A stretch of 8,561 nt of DNA from Cytophagales bacterium (lineage in GTDB: Bacteria; Bacteroidota; Bacteroidia; Cytophagales; Cyclobacteriaceae). Below, one piece after another: positions 1-7,014 of this stretch (its first letter is position 1; each line of letters starts with the position of its first letter). The notes beneath the pieces were generated by a model. The model had not been told where the DNA came from, did not search any database, and worked only from the letters and a program-made list of their open reading frames with translations. The stretch is taken from the NCBI GenBank assembly GCA_003541895.1, contig DPLR01000250.1, positions 2,893 to 11,453 on the forward strand, written 5' to 3'. The position numbers were made by a program, and so were the translations under genes.

Positions 1-1
1 C

Positions 2-2527
2 GATTATCTGCGCGACAATATGGCGCGTGATCCACAAGAACTCGTCCAACGAGGGCACCACTATGCCATGGTCGATGAAGTGGATAGTGTTTTGATCGAT
101 GAAGCACGAACTCCATTGATTATTTCTGGACCGATTCCGCGAGGCGATGAGCATGAGTTTTATGATTTGAAACCCCGCATCAATAAAGTAGTTGAGGCCC
201 AGAAAAAATTAGTGAACCAATACTTGAATGACGCAAAAAAATTATTGGCCGATGGCAACGAAAAAGAAGGTGGGCTTCCGCTCTTCCGTGCTTACCGTGC
301 TATGCCCAAGTACAAGCCGTTGATTAAAATGCTAAGTGAAACGGGCTACAAAGCCGTGCTGCAAAAAACAGAGAATTTTTATTTGCAAGACAATAAAAAG
401 GAAATGCCGAATGCAGACGCCCCGTTGTATTTTGTAATAGATGAAAAAGACAATAGCGTTGAACTCACTGAAAAAGGAATTGATTTAATTACGGGCGAAG
501 GAGAAGATCCAAAATTCTTCATCCTTCCTGAAATTGGGACCGAACTAAACAAAATCGAAAAAGACCCAACACACGATGAAACGAGCAAACTTCTGAGGAA
601 AGAAGAATTGATCCGTGATTATAACACTAAGTCTCAGCGAATCCACAGTATCAATCAATTACTAAAAGCCTACACACTTTTTGAAAAAGATACCGAATAC
701 ATAATCGTTGATGGCAAAGTAAAAATCGTTGATGAACAAACTGGCCGCGTGCTTGATGGAAGAAGATATTCAGATGGTTTGCACCAAGCGATTGAGGCCA
801 AAGAAAATGTGAAGGTGGAAGATGCCACACAGACGTACGCCACCATCACTTTACAAAACTACTTCCGCATGTACCACAAACTAGCAGGTATGACCGGTAC
901 AGCGGAAACGGAAGCTGGTGAATTGTGGGACATCTATAAACTCGATGTTGTGGTAATTCCAACGAACAGGCCAGTAACAAGGGTTGACCATAATGATTTA
1001 GTTTACAAAACGGTTAGAGAAAAATTCACTGCCGTAATTGATGAAATAGTTAAGCTGACAAAAGAAGGAAGACCAGTGCTTGTTGGAACTACTTCCGTGG
1101 AAATATCCGAGCTTGTGAGCCGCATGCTCCAAATGAAAAAAATCAAGCACAACGTACTTAACGCCAAGCAACACCAACGCGAGGCAGAAATTGTAGCAGA
1201 AGCAGGAAAGCCAGGTACTGTAACAATTGCTACCAACATGGCGGGCCGTGGTACGGATATTAAACTTACACCAGAATCACGAGCGGCCGGTGGACTTGCC
1301 ATTATTGGTACTGAACGACACGAGTCTCGAAGGGTAGACCGTCAGTTAAGAGGACGAAGCGGCCGTCAGGGCGACCCGGGTACATCAAGTTTCTATGTTT
1401 CACTTGAAGATAACTTGATGCGCTTGTTCATGCCAGAACGTATTGCACGCATCATGGATAGGTTGGGCTTGAAGGAAGGAGAGGTGATCCAGCATTCTAT
1501 GGTCACCAACTCTATTGAGCGCGCTCAGAAAAAAGTAGAAGAAAACAACTTCGGTATCAGAAAGCGTTTGCTCGAGTACGATAACGTTATGAACTCGCAA
1601 CGCGAGGTGATTTACAAACGAAGAAAGAACGCACTTTTTGGTGAGCGTCTTCAACTCGACATTCTTACCATGTTGTATGATACGTGTGACGATATCGTTG
1701 CCAATGCAAAGGCTGGCGATAATTTTGAAAACTTTAAGTTAAATGTACTCAGTACACTAGGGCTTGATTTTACTTTAACGGCAGAAGAGTTTGGTAAAAC
1801 CGAACAATCGGTCTTGACTGAAAAATTGTACGATGAAGCACTAAAACATTATGAGCTAAAAAATAACGCGATCGCTCAAAAAGCAATGCCAATCATTGTA
1901 GACATCTACAAAACGCGGGGCGCTACTATTCAAGAAATTTTGGTTCCTTTCTCTGATGGCATAAAACAAATTGGAGTTGCAGCAGATTTGAAGAAATGCG
2001 TTAATACCAACAATGCCGAGTTGATCAAATCGATGGAGAAAATGATCACGCTTTCCATCATCGATCAAAATTGGAAAGAGCATTTGCGCGACAGGGATGA
2101 TTTGAAGCAATCCGTACAAAATGCAGTGTATGAACAGAAAGATCCTCTATTGATCTATAAGTTCGAAGGATTTGAAGCTTTCAAAAGATTTATTTCTAAG
2201 GTGAACGAAGAGACGATTTCCTTTTTAATGAAGGCTGAAATTCCTGTTCAAGAACCTGATGAAGTGCATGAGGCACATACACAGAAAAGACAAAAATTGC
2301 GCGAACAAAAAGATGAGTCGCGTTCACTTTTACAAGGCGGAGGTCAACCTCAGCAGGCAACTCAAGAAGTGCAAGAGAAAGTAATGCCGGTAAAATCTGA
2401 AAAAATTGCCAACCGAAACGACAAGGTAAGTGTACAATATCCGGATGGGCGAGTGATGAAAGATGTGAAATACAAGAAAGTAGAAGACGATATTAAAAAT
2501 GGCCGTTGTATTGTAATTGAAGGATGA
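2..2527 (+). CDS. secA: Preprotein translocase ATPase SecA (N-terminus off window)
   Basis: SecA is the cytosolic motor ATPase that pushes unfolded preproteins through SecYEG. The frame is open from the window edge and begins D-Y-L-R-D-N-M, the conserved SecA block after the first nucleotide-binding fold, so roughly 270 residues including Walker A lie upstream. The first ATG at 20 is internal. Of 841 visible residues: the [14 protein letters not shown] block (Walker B region, nt 74 on), the preprotein-crosslinking domain, GMTGTAETE (nt 887), TNMAGRGTD (nt 1232), [13 protein letters not shown] (nt 1343), the EYDNVMN scaffold motif (nt 1574) and the WKEHL helical-wing region (nt 2072). Two lineage features stand out. 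There are about 65-70 extra residues inside the crosslinking domain (about nt 200-435) compared with E. coli. The tail also keeps an N-R-N-D stretch but lacks the zinc-binding CPCGSG motif. The TGA stop overlaps the next start. Identity is certain. Confidence 0.98.
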   Translation, partial: DYLRDNMARDPQELVQRGHHYAMVDEVDSVLIDEARTPLIISGPIPRGDEHEFYDLKPRINKVVEAQKKLVNQYLNDAKKLLADGNEKEGGLPLFRAYRAMPKYKPLIKMLSETGYKAVLQKTENFYLQDNKKEMPNADAPLYFVIDEKDNSVELTEKGIDLITGEGEDPKFFILPEIGTELNKIEKDPTHDETSKLLRKEELIRDYNTKSQRIHSINQLLKAYTLFEKDTEYIIVDGKVKIVDEQTGRVLDGRRYSDGLHQAIEAKENVKVEDATQTYATITLQNYFRMYHKLAGMTGTAETEAGELWDIYKLDVVVIPTNRPVTRVDHNDLVYKTVREKFTAVIDEIVKLTKEGRPVLVGTTSVEISELVSRMLQMKKIKHNVLNAKQHQREAEIVAEAGKPGTVTIATNMAGRGTDIKLTPESRAAGGLAIIGTERHESRRVDRQLRGRSGRQGDPGTSSFYVSLEDNLMRLFMPERIARIMDRLGLKEGEVIQHSMVTNSIERAQKKVEENNFGIRKRLLEYDNVMNSQREVIYKRRKNALFGERLQLDILTMLYDTCDDIVANAKAGDNFENFKLNVLSTLGLDFTLTAEEFGKTEQSVLTEKLYDEALKHYELKNNAIAQKAMPIIVDIYKTRGATIQEILVPFSDGIKQIGVAADLKKCVNTNNAELIKSMEKMITLSIIDQNWKEHLRDRDDLKQSVQNAVYEQKDPLLIYKFEGFEAFKRFISKVNEETISFLMKAEIPVQEPDEVHEAHTQKRQKLREQKDESRSLLQGGGQPQQATQEVQEKVMPVKSEKIANRNDKVSVQYPDGRVMKDVKYKKVEDDIKNGRCIVIEG

Positions 2528-3063
2528 GAAAAATGAATTCAGAATATAGTATTCAGAATAGAGAATGGCTTTGGGCTATTGCTAAATTCTGTGTTCTGAA
2601 TTCGCTGCTGGTTATATTTTGGCTTCCCTCGCTGGCACAGAAAAATAAGCCTTACAGCGAAGATCTCTCAAAACTCAGGCCGAAGATTGAAGTTCAGCCA
2701 GAAACCAAAAAGACTGATTCCGCTCAATCTGTAAAAAAAGAAATTGTACCAACAAAAATGATTAACGCGAAGTTAGATGTTGTTTTAGACAGCATCGATC
2801 GTTTTAATCTTACCCGAAAATTTATTGACGGATTTACCATTCAAATTTATTCAGGGCAAAAACGCGATGATGCCATGAGTGCCATGAAAAAAATGCAAGA
2901 AGAAGTATCTTCTTTATCGGCTCGACTTAGATATGAACAGCCCAAGTTCAGGGTAACCGTAGGAAAATATTTTACACGACTGGAAGCGCAAAGTGATCTT
3001 CTACTATTAAAGAATGTATTCTCATCGGCAAGTTTAGTGCCCGAAAAAATTCCTTTGAAGTAA
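2524..3063 (+). CDS. Small secreted SPOR-domain protein
   Basis: The 179-residue product probably acts outside the inner membrane, since SPOR domains bind denuded glycan strands of peptidoglycan. Residues 15-38 form a hydrophobic segment ending S-L-A before Q39, a plausible signal peptidase I site with no lipobox cysteine. A Lys/Pro/Glu-rich linker (about 40-80) leads to a C-terminal SPOR-like fold at 104-178: the beta strand FTIQIYSG, a helix, then [22 protein letters not shown] and a final strand. The ATG at 2524 overlaps the secA TGA (ATGA), with GAAGG immediately upstream. A second ATG at 2533 would use the AGGATGAG upstream and is a serious alternative. Overlap suggests translational coupling to secA. 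The codons for residues 4-27 lie over an imperfect inverted repeat (2535-2603), so this N-terminus may be a late addition. The domain call rests on pattern recognition and the function is inferred. Confidence 0.85.
   Translation: MRKMNSEYSIQNREWLWAIAKFCVLNSLLVIFWLPSLAQKNKPYSEDLSKLRPKIEVQPETKKTDSAQSVKKEIVPTKMINAKLDVVLDSIDRFNLTRKFIDGFTIQIYSGQKRDDAMSAMKKMQEEVSSLSARLRYEQPKFRVTVGKYFTRLEAQSDLLLLKNVFSSASLVPEKIPLK
2535..2603 (+). repeat. Imperfect inverted repeat at the start of the SPOR gene
   Basis: The left arm gaattcagaatatagtatt (2535-2553) and right arm aattctgtgttctgaattc (2585-2603) are reverse complements at 16 of 19 positions, ten of them consecutive from the outer ends. In RNA two of the three mismatches become G-U pairs (2545/2593 and 2547/2591) and the third is T-T (2550/2588). 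A smaller helix, aatggc (2564-2569) with gctatt (2575-2580), can form inside the loop. GAATTC ends both arms, and the tail of the left half repeats the attcagaat unit. It begins right after the second possible SPOR start codon (ATG 2533). It could be a short dispersed repeat, a translation-control hairpin, or both. No second full copy exists in this window, so family membership is unproven. Confidence 0.7.
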
Positions 3064-3825
3064 CTACTTTGCTTTAATCGATTGATTCCAATTATAAACT
3101 TCATCTGAAATTTCAGTGAGAAGTTCAGGGGATTTCTCAAGCGCGTTCCCGATAACAATCAAATCCGCGCCAGCTTCTAGAGCTTTGATCGCTTTCTGCG
3201 GAGTATTAATCCCTCCTCCAACAATCAAAGGCACATCGATAGCGTTTCGCACAGCGTTGATCATTTTTTCACTAATTGGTCTTTCAGCACCACTGCCTGC
3301 ATCGATATAAATTAATTTTAGCCCAAGCATTTCACCTGCCAGTGCAGTAGTTGCCGCGAGTGAATATTTGTCTTCCGGGATTGGAGTAGTATTACTGACG
3401 TAGGCAACTGAGGTTGTTTTGCCGGAGTTGATCAACATATACCCAGTAGGCATAACTTCAAGTTTGGTGCCTCTCAAAATCGGGGCAGCAATAACTTGCT
3501 GGCCAATTAGTAGATCAGGGTTTCTTCCTGAAATTAACGACAAAAATAAAATGGCGTCAGCGGTAGGTTCTATTTGCAATGTGCTTCCTGGAAATAAAAC
3601 CACTGGCATTGAAACATTTTCTTTGATCGTTTTTATAATCGTGGCCATGTTAGAAGTTGTAATCAAACTTCCGCCAACAAATATATAATCAACACAATCT
3701 TCAGCCGCCAAACGAAGCAATGGCTCAAGTTGTGGTGTGTTCTCAACCTTGTCCGGGTCAATTAAAACAGCTATCGATTTTTTGCCTTCTCTTCTCCGTA
3801 AATTGAGCGACTCAAGAATTTTCAT
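3064..3825 (-). CDS. Geranylgeranylglyceryl phosphate synthase family protein
   Basis: This family joins a prenyl diphosphate to sn-glycerol-1-phosphate in a TIM barrel. In archaea that makes the first ether bond of membrane lipids. Bacteroidetes carry group II members whose prenyl transfer has been shown in vitro but whose cell role is unsettled. The 253 residues carry the family pattern in order: LIDPDK (21-26, metal/phosphate end), GGS (51-53), FPGS (78-81), SLISGRNPD (96-104), YIDAGSGA (173-180, compare archaeal YLEAGSGA), VGGGI (202-206) and GNALE (226-230), the last two being the phosphate-binding loops. Length is normal and no key motif looks damaged. Its first 14 bases overlap the end of the upstream small membrane-protein gene, implying coupled translation. 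Its TAG stop abuts the SPOR stop head-on. A PcrB-type heptaprenyl enzyme is the alternative; chain length cannot be read by eye. Confidence 0.92.
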   Translation of the reverse strand: MKILESLNLRRREGKKSIAVLIDPDKVENTPQLEPLLRLAAEDCVDYIFVGGSLITTSNMATIIKTIKENVSMPVVLFPGSTLQIEPTADAILFLSLISGRNPDLLIGQQVIAAPILRGTKLEVMPTGYMLINSGKTTSVAYVSNTTPIPEDKYSLAATTALAGEMLGLKLIYIDAGSGAERPISEKMINAVRNAIDVPLIVGGGINTPQKAIKALEAGADLIVIGNALEKSPELLTEISDEVYNWNQSIKAK

Positions 3826-4198
3826 TTTTCTTGTTTCTGGTCTGTAAATATTCGGTGAGTTTATCTTTAGCTAAATCAAGCAGTAAAGCGGTTGCCGCAT
3901 TTATCAGTTTGTCTCCCATTTTTGAAAGCATTGATTCTCCCTCTTCTACTGTTACAACTTCTTTCGGCTCGGTAATTACCACGGGTTTATTTTTCTTCTT
4001 TTTTTTCTTGCTCGATGAAAGTTGACTAACAACAACATACGTAAGGGCCAGAGCTCCGCCAACGATCAACGCATTCTTCAATATTTTTTCTGTTCCATCA
4101 GAAATGTTTTTTAGTTCTCGTTCCATTTCCTGACGATGGCGATGTGAAGTTTCTAATAATTTCTTACGTTCAGGATCTTGCGTTTCAAGGAGTTCCAT
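3812..4198 (-). CDS. Small single-helix membrane protein, YqjD-like
   Basis: The 128-residue product has no clear catalytic motif. A charged, probably coiled N-terminal helix (residues 5-38, rich in Glu, Lys, Arg and His) precedes one transmembrane helix (about 42-60). After it come SSS and a run of six lysines (64-69), an acidic/valine linker (72-89) and a C-terminal amphipathic helix (about 90-118). The lysine run beside the membrane suggests that side faces the cytosol (positive-inside rule). The shape and its position one base after a YqjE-like gene recall the yqjD-yqjE pair of enterobacteria, where YqjD is a membrane-anchored ribosome-binding protein. That similarity is of layout, not proven homology. 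The gene overlaps the GGGPS gene by 14 bp. The lysine run is coded partly by eight consecutive A, a slippery stretch. Real-gene confidence is high and function unknown. Confidence 0.8.
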   Translation of the reverse strand: MELLETQDPERKKLLETSHRHRQEMERELKNISDGTEKILKNALIVGGALALTYVVVSQLSSSKKKKKKNKPVVITEPKEVVTVEEGESMLSKMGDKLINAATALLLDLAKDKLTEYLQTRNKKNENS

Positions 4199-4199
4199 A

Positions 4200-4565
4200 C
4201 TACTTCGCTTTGTGTTTGAGTTGATTCTTCAAATGACTTTCAAGAAAGCGGCTGATGTTGTGTCTGAAAAAAATCAAGATAATTCCAATCAATGCATAAC
4301 CAGCTGAAACAATCCAATATCCCGAATAGATGGAGTTCATTCTTTCTCCGAGGTAATTGGCCAAGCCAAAACTAAAGAAAACTAGAAAGAGCATGCCTAA
4401 CAAAAAATACACTCCTACCATTAGTCCACGCGAAACAACTTTTATCAGTTCCTCACGAACCTCAAGCTTAAGTAAATCAACCTTGCTTTCTAAATAACCC
4501 GATAGACTGGCGATCAGGCTATCCAGTTTTAAAAATTTAAGGATGGTGTCTTTTATATCAATCAT
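4200..4565 (-). CDS. Two-helix membrane protein, YqjE / holin superfamily III-like
   Basis: The 121 residues start with an amphipathic region (1-40) containing LESKVDLLKLEVREEL, the pattern of the Phage_holin_3_6 (Holin-X, YqjE) family. Two transmembrane helices follow (about 47-71 and 80-100), joined by a short loop, with a basic tail (RHNISRFLES...KHKAK). Despite the family name, such proteins in ordinary chromosomes are not linked to lysis, and no endolysin or phage gene is nearby. They are generally seen as small inner-membrane proteins of unknown role, often stress-related. The ATG lies about 60 bp after the transporter stop, so it may begin a transcription unit, with the YqjD-like gene starting one base after its TAG stop and then GGGPS. 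Confidence is good for the family and low for any function. Confidence 0.85.
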   Translation of the reverse strand: MIDIKDTILKFLKLDSLIASLSGYLESKVDLLKLEVREELIKVVSRGLMVGVYFLLGMLFLVFFSFGLANYLGERMNSIYSGYWIVSAGYALIGIILIFFRHNISRFLESHLKNQLKHKAK

Positions 4566-4574
4566 AACAGTGTG

Positions 4575-4605
4575 CCAATATAGTGATTTGAAATGCGACT
4601 TAAAA
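4575..4605 (-). promoter_or_regulatory. Possible Bacteroidetes-type promoter before the YqjE-like gene
   Basis: On the minus strand, TATATTGG (4575-4582) fits the Bacteroidetes -7 consensus TAnnTTTG with one mismatch. TTTT (4602-4605) lies 19 bases upstream, where TTTG is expected. It sits in the 60-bp gap before the YqjE-like start, the only gap within the leftward cluster downstream of moxR that could hold a promoter. The leader would be very short, since only nine bases separate the -7 box from the ATG. In A/T-rich DNA such matches arise often by chance. Confidence 0.25.
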
Positions 4606-4625
4606 CGAAACGCGAATGATGTTGA

Positions 4626-5780
4626 TCACCAACGGCTAATGAATATTAATAGAATCGGAATTAAAAAAAAGGTCATCAGCAAATACATAAACCCCACAAT
4701 TCTGTGCTTTAAAGTTAAACGGCCAATTCCGTTAGCAAGAGCAAATGGTATCAACTTCAATATTGGCGTTCGAAAAAAAATAATCACGCCAATAAAGTTG
4801 AAAAGGAAATGAGCAATGGCAATACTAATAGCTGCGTTTGAATTAAGGGTACTTGCCAGAAAAGCAGTAATAGTTGTGCCAATGTTGGCACCTAAAATAA
4901 AGGCTCCAGCCTGTTTAAGTTTGATAACCTTTTTGGCAACTAGCGGGACAACCAGAGATGTTGTAATTGTACTCGACCGGATTGCTGCAGTGGTAAGTAG
5001 TCCCCAGCCAAAAGATTTATATGGATTTTTGAAAAAGAATCTTCTGAATTTTGTTGACGAGCCATAGCCCAACGAGCTGGAAAATAGCCTCCTAAAAAAA
5101 AGTATCGAACCGAAGAGTAGGGTAATGGAAATTAGCCCCAGTATATAACCATTGCTTATGTGTTCTGAAATAAATTTTACGGGCCAACTTAAACTCGAGC
5201 CGAGTAGCTTAAAGTTGATAGAACTCTTAGCCATTGGCTCGTGAAAAAAATTGGTAGCAATAAATTGCGATAATGAAGAGAGCAAACCAAAGTTATACTC
5301 AAGAGGAAATAAAATTAGTACTGTAAGAATATTAAAAAAATCGTGGTAGGTGCCAGCAGCAATAGCTCTGCGGAATTCTTTTTTACGGTTGATAAAACTC
5401 AAAGAGACGATGGTGCTTGTAATGGTTGTACCAATGTTGGCTCCCATAATAATCGGCACAGCACCCGAAAGTGAAAGCGCACCTGATGCCACTAGGGCAA
5501 CCGTTATTGATGTAGTTGCCGAGCTACTTTGAACAACGGCTGTAGTCAGCAAACCGATGAACAATCCTGCAAAAGGATTGGCTGTTGCCAGTAATACGAG
5601 ATCTGTTAATGATCCCAATTGTGAGAGTGAAGAGATCATTAAATCAATCGAGAGCAGAAAAACGAATAGCCCGAAAAGAAAATAAACTCCATGGCGAATC
5701 AGGTTTCTCCACTGAAATTCCTTCGGAGAACTAGCTTGCAGGTCAGGGGTGATTTCCATGATTACCACAAAGATAGACAT
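4626..5780 (-). CDS. Na+/phosphate cotransporter family protein (Na_Pi_cotrans, no PhoU domain)
   Basis: This is a polytopic inner-membrane protein with the two inverted repeats of the NaPi-II/NptA family, expected to take up phosphate with sodium. Counting from the ATG at 5780 (384 residues), repeat 1 has QSSSATTS (84-91) and GANIGTT (113-119). Repeat 2 has IRSSTITTS (267-275) and GANIGTT (297-303). The central Gln of the second QSSS motif is therefore Arg (268, CGG). Hydrophobic helices run throughout, and the protein ends right after the last one (FISRW), with no C-terminal PhoU domain as in the longer NptA/YjbB-type proteins. The start is uncertain: TTG 5783, ATG 5780 or ATG 5759 (MEITPDLQ). 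No Shine-Dalgarno is visible, and a TATCTTTG box (5768-5775) falls just before the last of these. The M20 stop lies 37 bp upstream. Transport of phosphate is by family and the substrate is untested. Confidence 0.9.
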   Translation of the reverse strand: MSIFVVIMEITPDLQASSPKEFQWRNLIRHGVYFLFGLFVFLLSIDLMISSLSQLGSLTDLVLLATANPFAGLFIGLLTTAVVQSSSATTSITVALVASGALSLSGAVPIIMGANIGTTITSTIVSLSFINRKKEFRRAIAAGTYHDFFNILTVLILFPLEYNFGLLSSLSQFIATNFFHEPMAKSSINFKLLGSSLSWPVKFISEHISNGYILGLISITLLFGSILFFRRLFSSSLGYGSSTKFRRFFFKNPYKSFGWGLLTTAAIRSSTITTSLVVPLVAKKVIKLKQAGAFILGANIGTTITAFLASTLNSNAAISIAIAHFLFNFIGVIIFFRTPILKLIPFALANGIGRLTLKHRIVGFMYLLMTFFLIPILLIFISRW

Positions 5781-5817
5781 CAACTTGATGCCAGCAGCGC
5801 TGATAAGATTAATGAAA

Positions 5818-7008
5818 TTATTTTTCCATTAATTCTTTTACGGCCATCCAAGCCATCAGCCCAGAACTAATGCGAAGAGCATCTTCGTCAATATCAAATG
5901 TTGGCGTATGAACGTAAGAAGTAATTCCTTTAGCGTCATTTCGTGTACCCAATCGATAAAATGAAGCCGGAATTTTTTGAGAATAGTAAGCGAAATCTTC
6001 AGAGCCCAGTGTAAGATCGATGTCAACAACATTTTCCTTGCCTACGTATTCTTCCGCAGCCAATCGAATTCTGCGGGTTAATTCTGAATTATTTTCGAGA
6101 TAAGGATAACCTCTAGAAATTTGCACTTCGCATTTGCCACCCATACTTTCGGCCATTCCTTCGGCCATCTTTTTTATTTTCTGCAATCCTTCTTCGCGCC
6201 AGTTTTCATTCAGTGCACGAAACGTACCTGCGATATTTACTTCATTCGGTATAACGTTCGTTGCGCCTTCTGCGCTAATTTTTCCGAAGGTTAAAACCGT
6301 TGGTTGTTTAGGGCTTGCATTTCGACTAATGATTTGTTGCAATGCAATGATGATGTGTGATGCTATTACAACCGGGTCGACAGTTAACTCTGGCGCGGCT
6401 CCATGGCCTCCTTTACCAATCACACGCAGGTAGATTTCATCGCTGCTGGCCATGTACATACCTTCACGAAAACCAACTTTGCCAACGGGCACTAACGGCA
6501 TAACGTGTTGTCCGATTATTCCTGATGGCTTGGGATCTTCTAATACGCCTTCATTGATCATCACGGAAGCACCCCCCGGATTTTTTTCCTCTCCGGGTTG
6601 AAAGATTAATTTGACCGACCCTTCAAACTCATTTTTCAACTCACTCAAGATTTTGGCTGTACCCAACAATGAAGATGTATGGACATCATGACCACAGGCA
6701 TGCATCACACCCTGATTTTGAGATTTATACTCTACCTCATTTGCTTCTAGAATTGGTAGCGCATCCATGTCGGCACGCAAGGCAATAGTTTTCATTTTTG
6801 AATTCAATCCTTCAATCAAAACAACTACGCCCGTTCCTGCCACTCCCTCTACAGGCGACAACCCAAAACTCTTTAATTTTTCAACTACCGTCTTTGCCGT
6901 ATTAAATTCTTTGTACGACAACTCAGGATGGGCGTGAAAATGCCTTCTCCATAAAATGACATCAGTCGAAATTTTTTCGGAAAGAGATTTTATTCGACTA
7001 AGGAGCAT
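5818..7008 (-). CDS. M20 family metallo-amidohydrolase (hippurate / N-acyl-amino-acid hydrolase type)
   Basis: Of 396 residues, the usual length for the M20D group (HipO, AmaA and plant ILR1-like), which split N-acyl or N-aroyl amino acids with two metal ions. Visible motifs are WRRHFHAHPELSYKEF (20-35), RADMDALP (78-85), HACGHDVHTS (103-112), FQPGEE (136-141), GQHVMP (166-171) and YVHTPTFD (365-372). Likely metal ligands are C105, H107, E141, H168 and H367, with the glutamate pair 140-141 holding the catalytic base. The small dimerisation domain includes GKGGHGAAPELTVDP (198-212). There is no signal peptide, so it is cytosolic. The ATG follows the moxR stop by six bases with no Shine-Dalgarno, suggesting one transcript. 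All key residues are present, so an active enzyme is expected. The true substrate cannot be read from sequence. Confidence 0.95.
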   Translation of the reverse strand: MLLSRIKSLSEKISTDVILWRRHFHAHPELSYKEFNTAKTVVEKLKSFGLSPVEGVAGTGVVVLIEGLNSKMKTIALRADMDALPILEANEVEYKSQNQGVMHACGHDVHTSSLLGTAKILSELKNEFEGSVKLIFQPGEEKNPGGASVMINEGVLEDPKPSGIIGQHVMPLVPVGKVGFREGMYMASSDEIYLRVIGKGGHGAAPELTVDPVVIASHIIIALQQIISRNASPKQPTVLTFGKISAEGATNVIPNEVNIAGTFRALNENWREEGLQKIKKMAEGMAESMGGKCEVQISRGYPYLENNSELTRRIRLAAEEYVGKENVVDIDLTLGSEDFAYYSQKIPASFYRLGTRNDAKGITSYVHTPTFDIDEDALRISSGLMAWMAVKELMEK

Positions 7009-7014
7009 TTGATG

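Noticed and set aside
1003..1302. Open frames antisense to secA and similar overlaps elsewhere (for example 3419-3688 plus, 6134-6433 plus)
   Set aside because: They mirror strong known genes on the other strand, have no recognisable domains and odd composition, so are treated as shadows.
4200..4565. Holin-like two-helix protein as a sign of a prophage or lysis cassette
   Set aside because: No endolysin, spanin, integrase or phage structural gene nearby. The family is common in ordinary chromosomes and its neighbours are housekeeping genes.
4543..4812. Plus-strand open frame spanning the gap before the YqjE-like gene
   Set aside because: It mostly overlaps the transporter end and holin-like start in antisense. 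The protein shows no domain or signal, and there is no ribosome site.
5768..5775. Perfect TAnnTTTG (-7 type) box on the minus strand just before ATG 5759 of the transporter
   Set aside because: No TTG or TTTG element at 19-21 bases upstream, and a start there would leave an almost leaderless message. Kept only as a note on start choice.
5794..5802. CAGCGCTG-type palindrome between the M20 and transporter genes as a terminator
   Set aside because: Only a four-base half-site with no loop and no following T-tract, and the gap is too short for a clear terminator.
6079..6091. aattctgaatt inside the M20 gene as a second copy of the SPOR-gene repeat
   Set aside because: Only about 11 bases match, there is no partner arm, and it is explained by conserved-looking codons for N-S-E-L.
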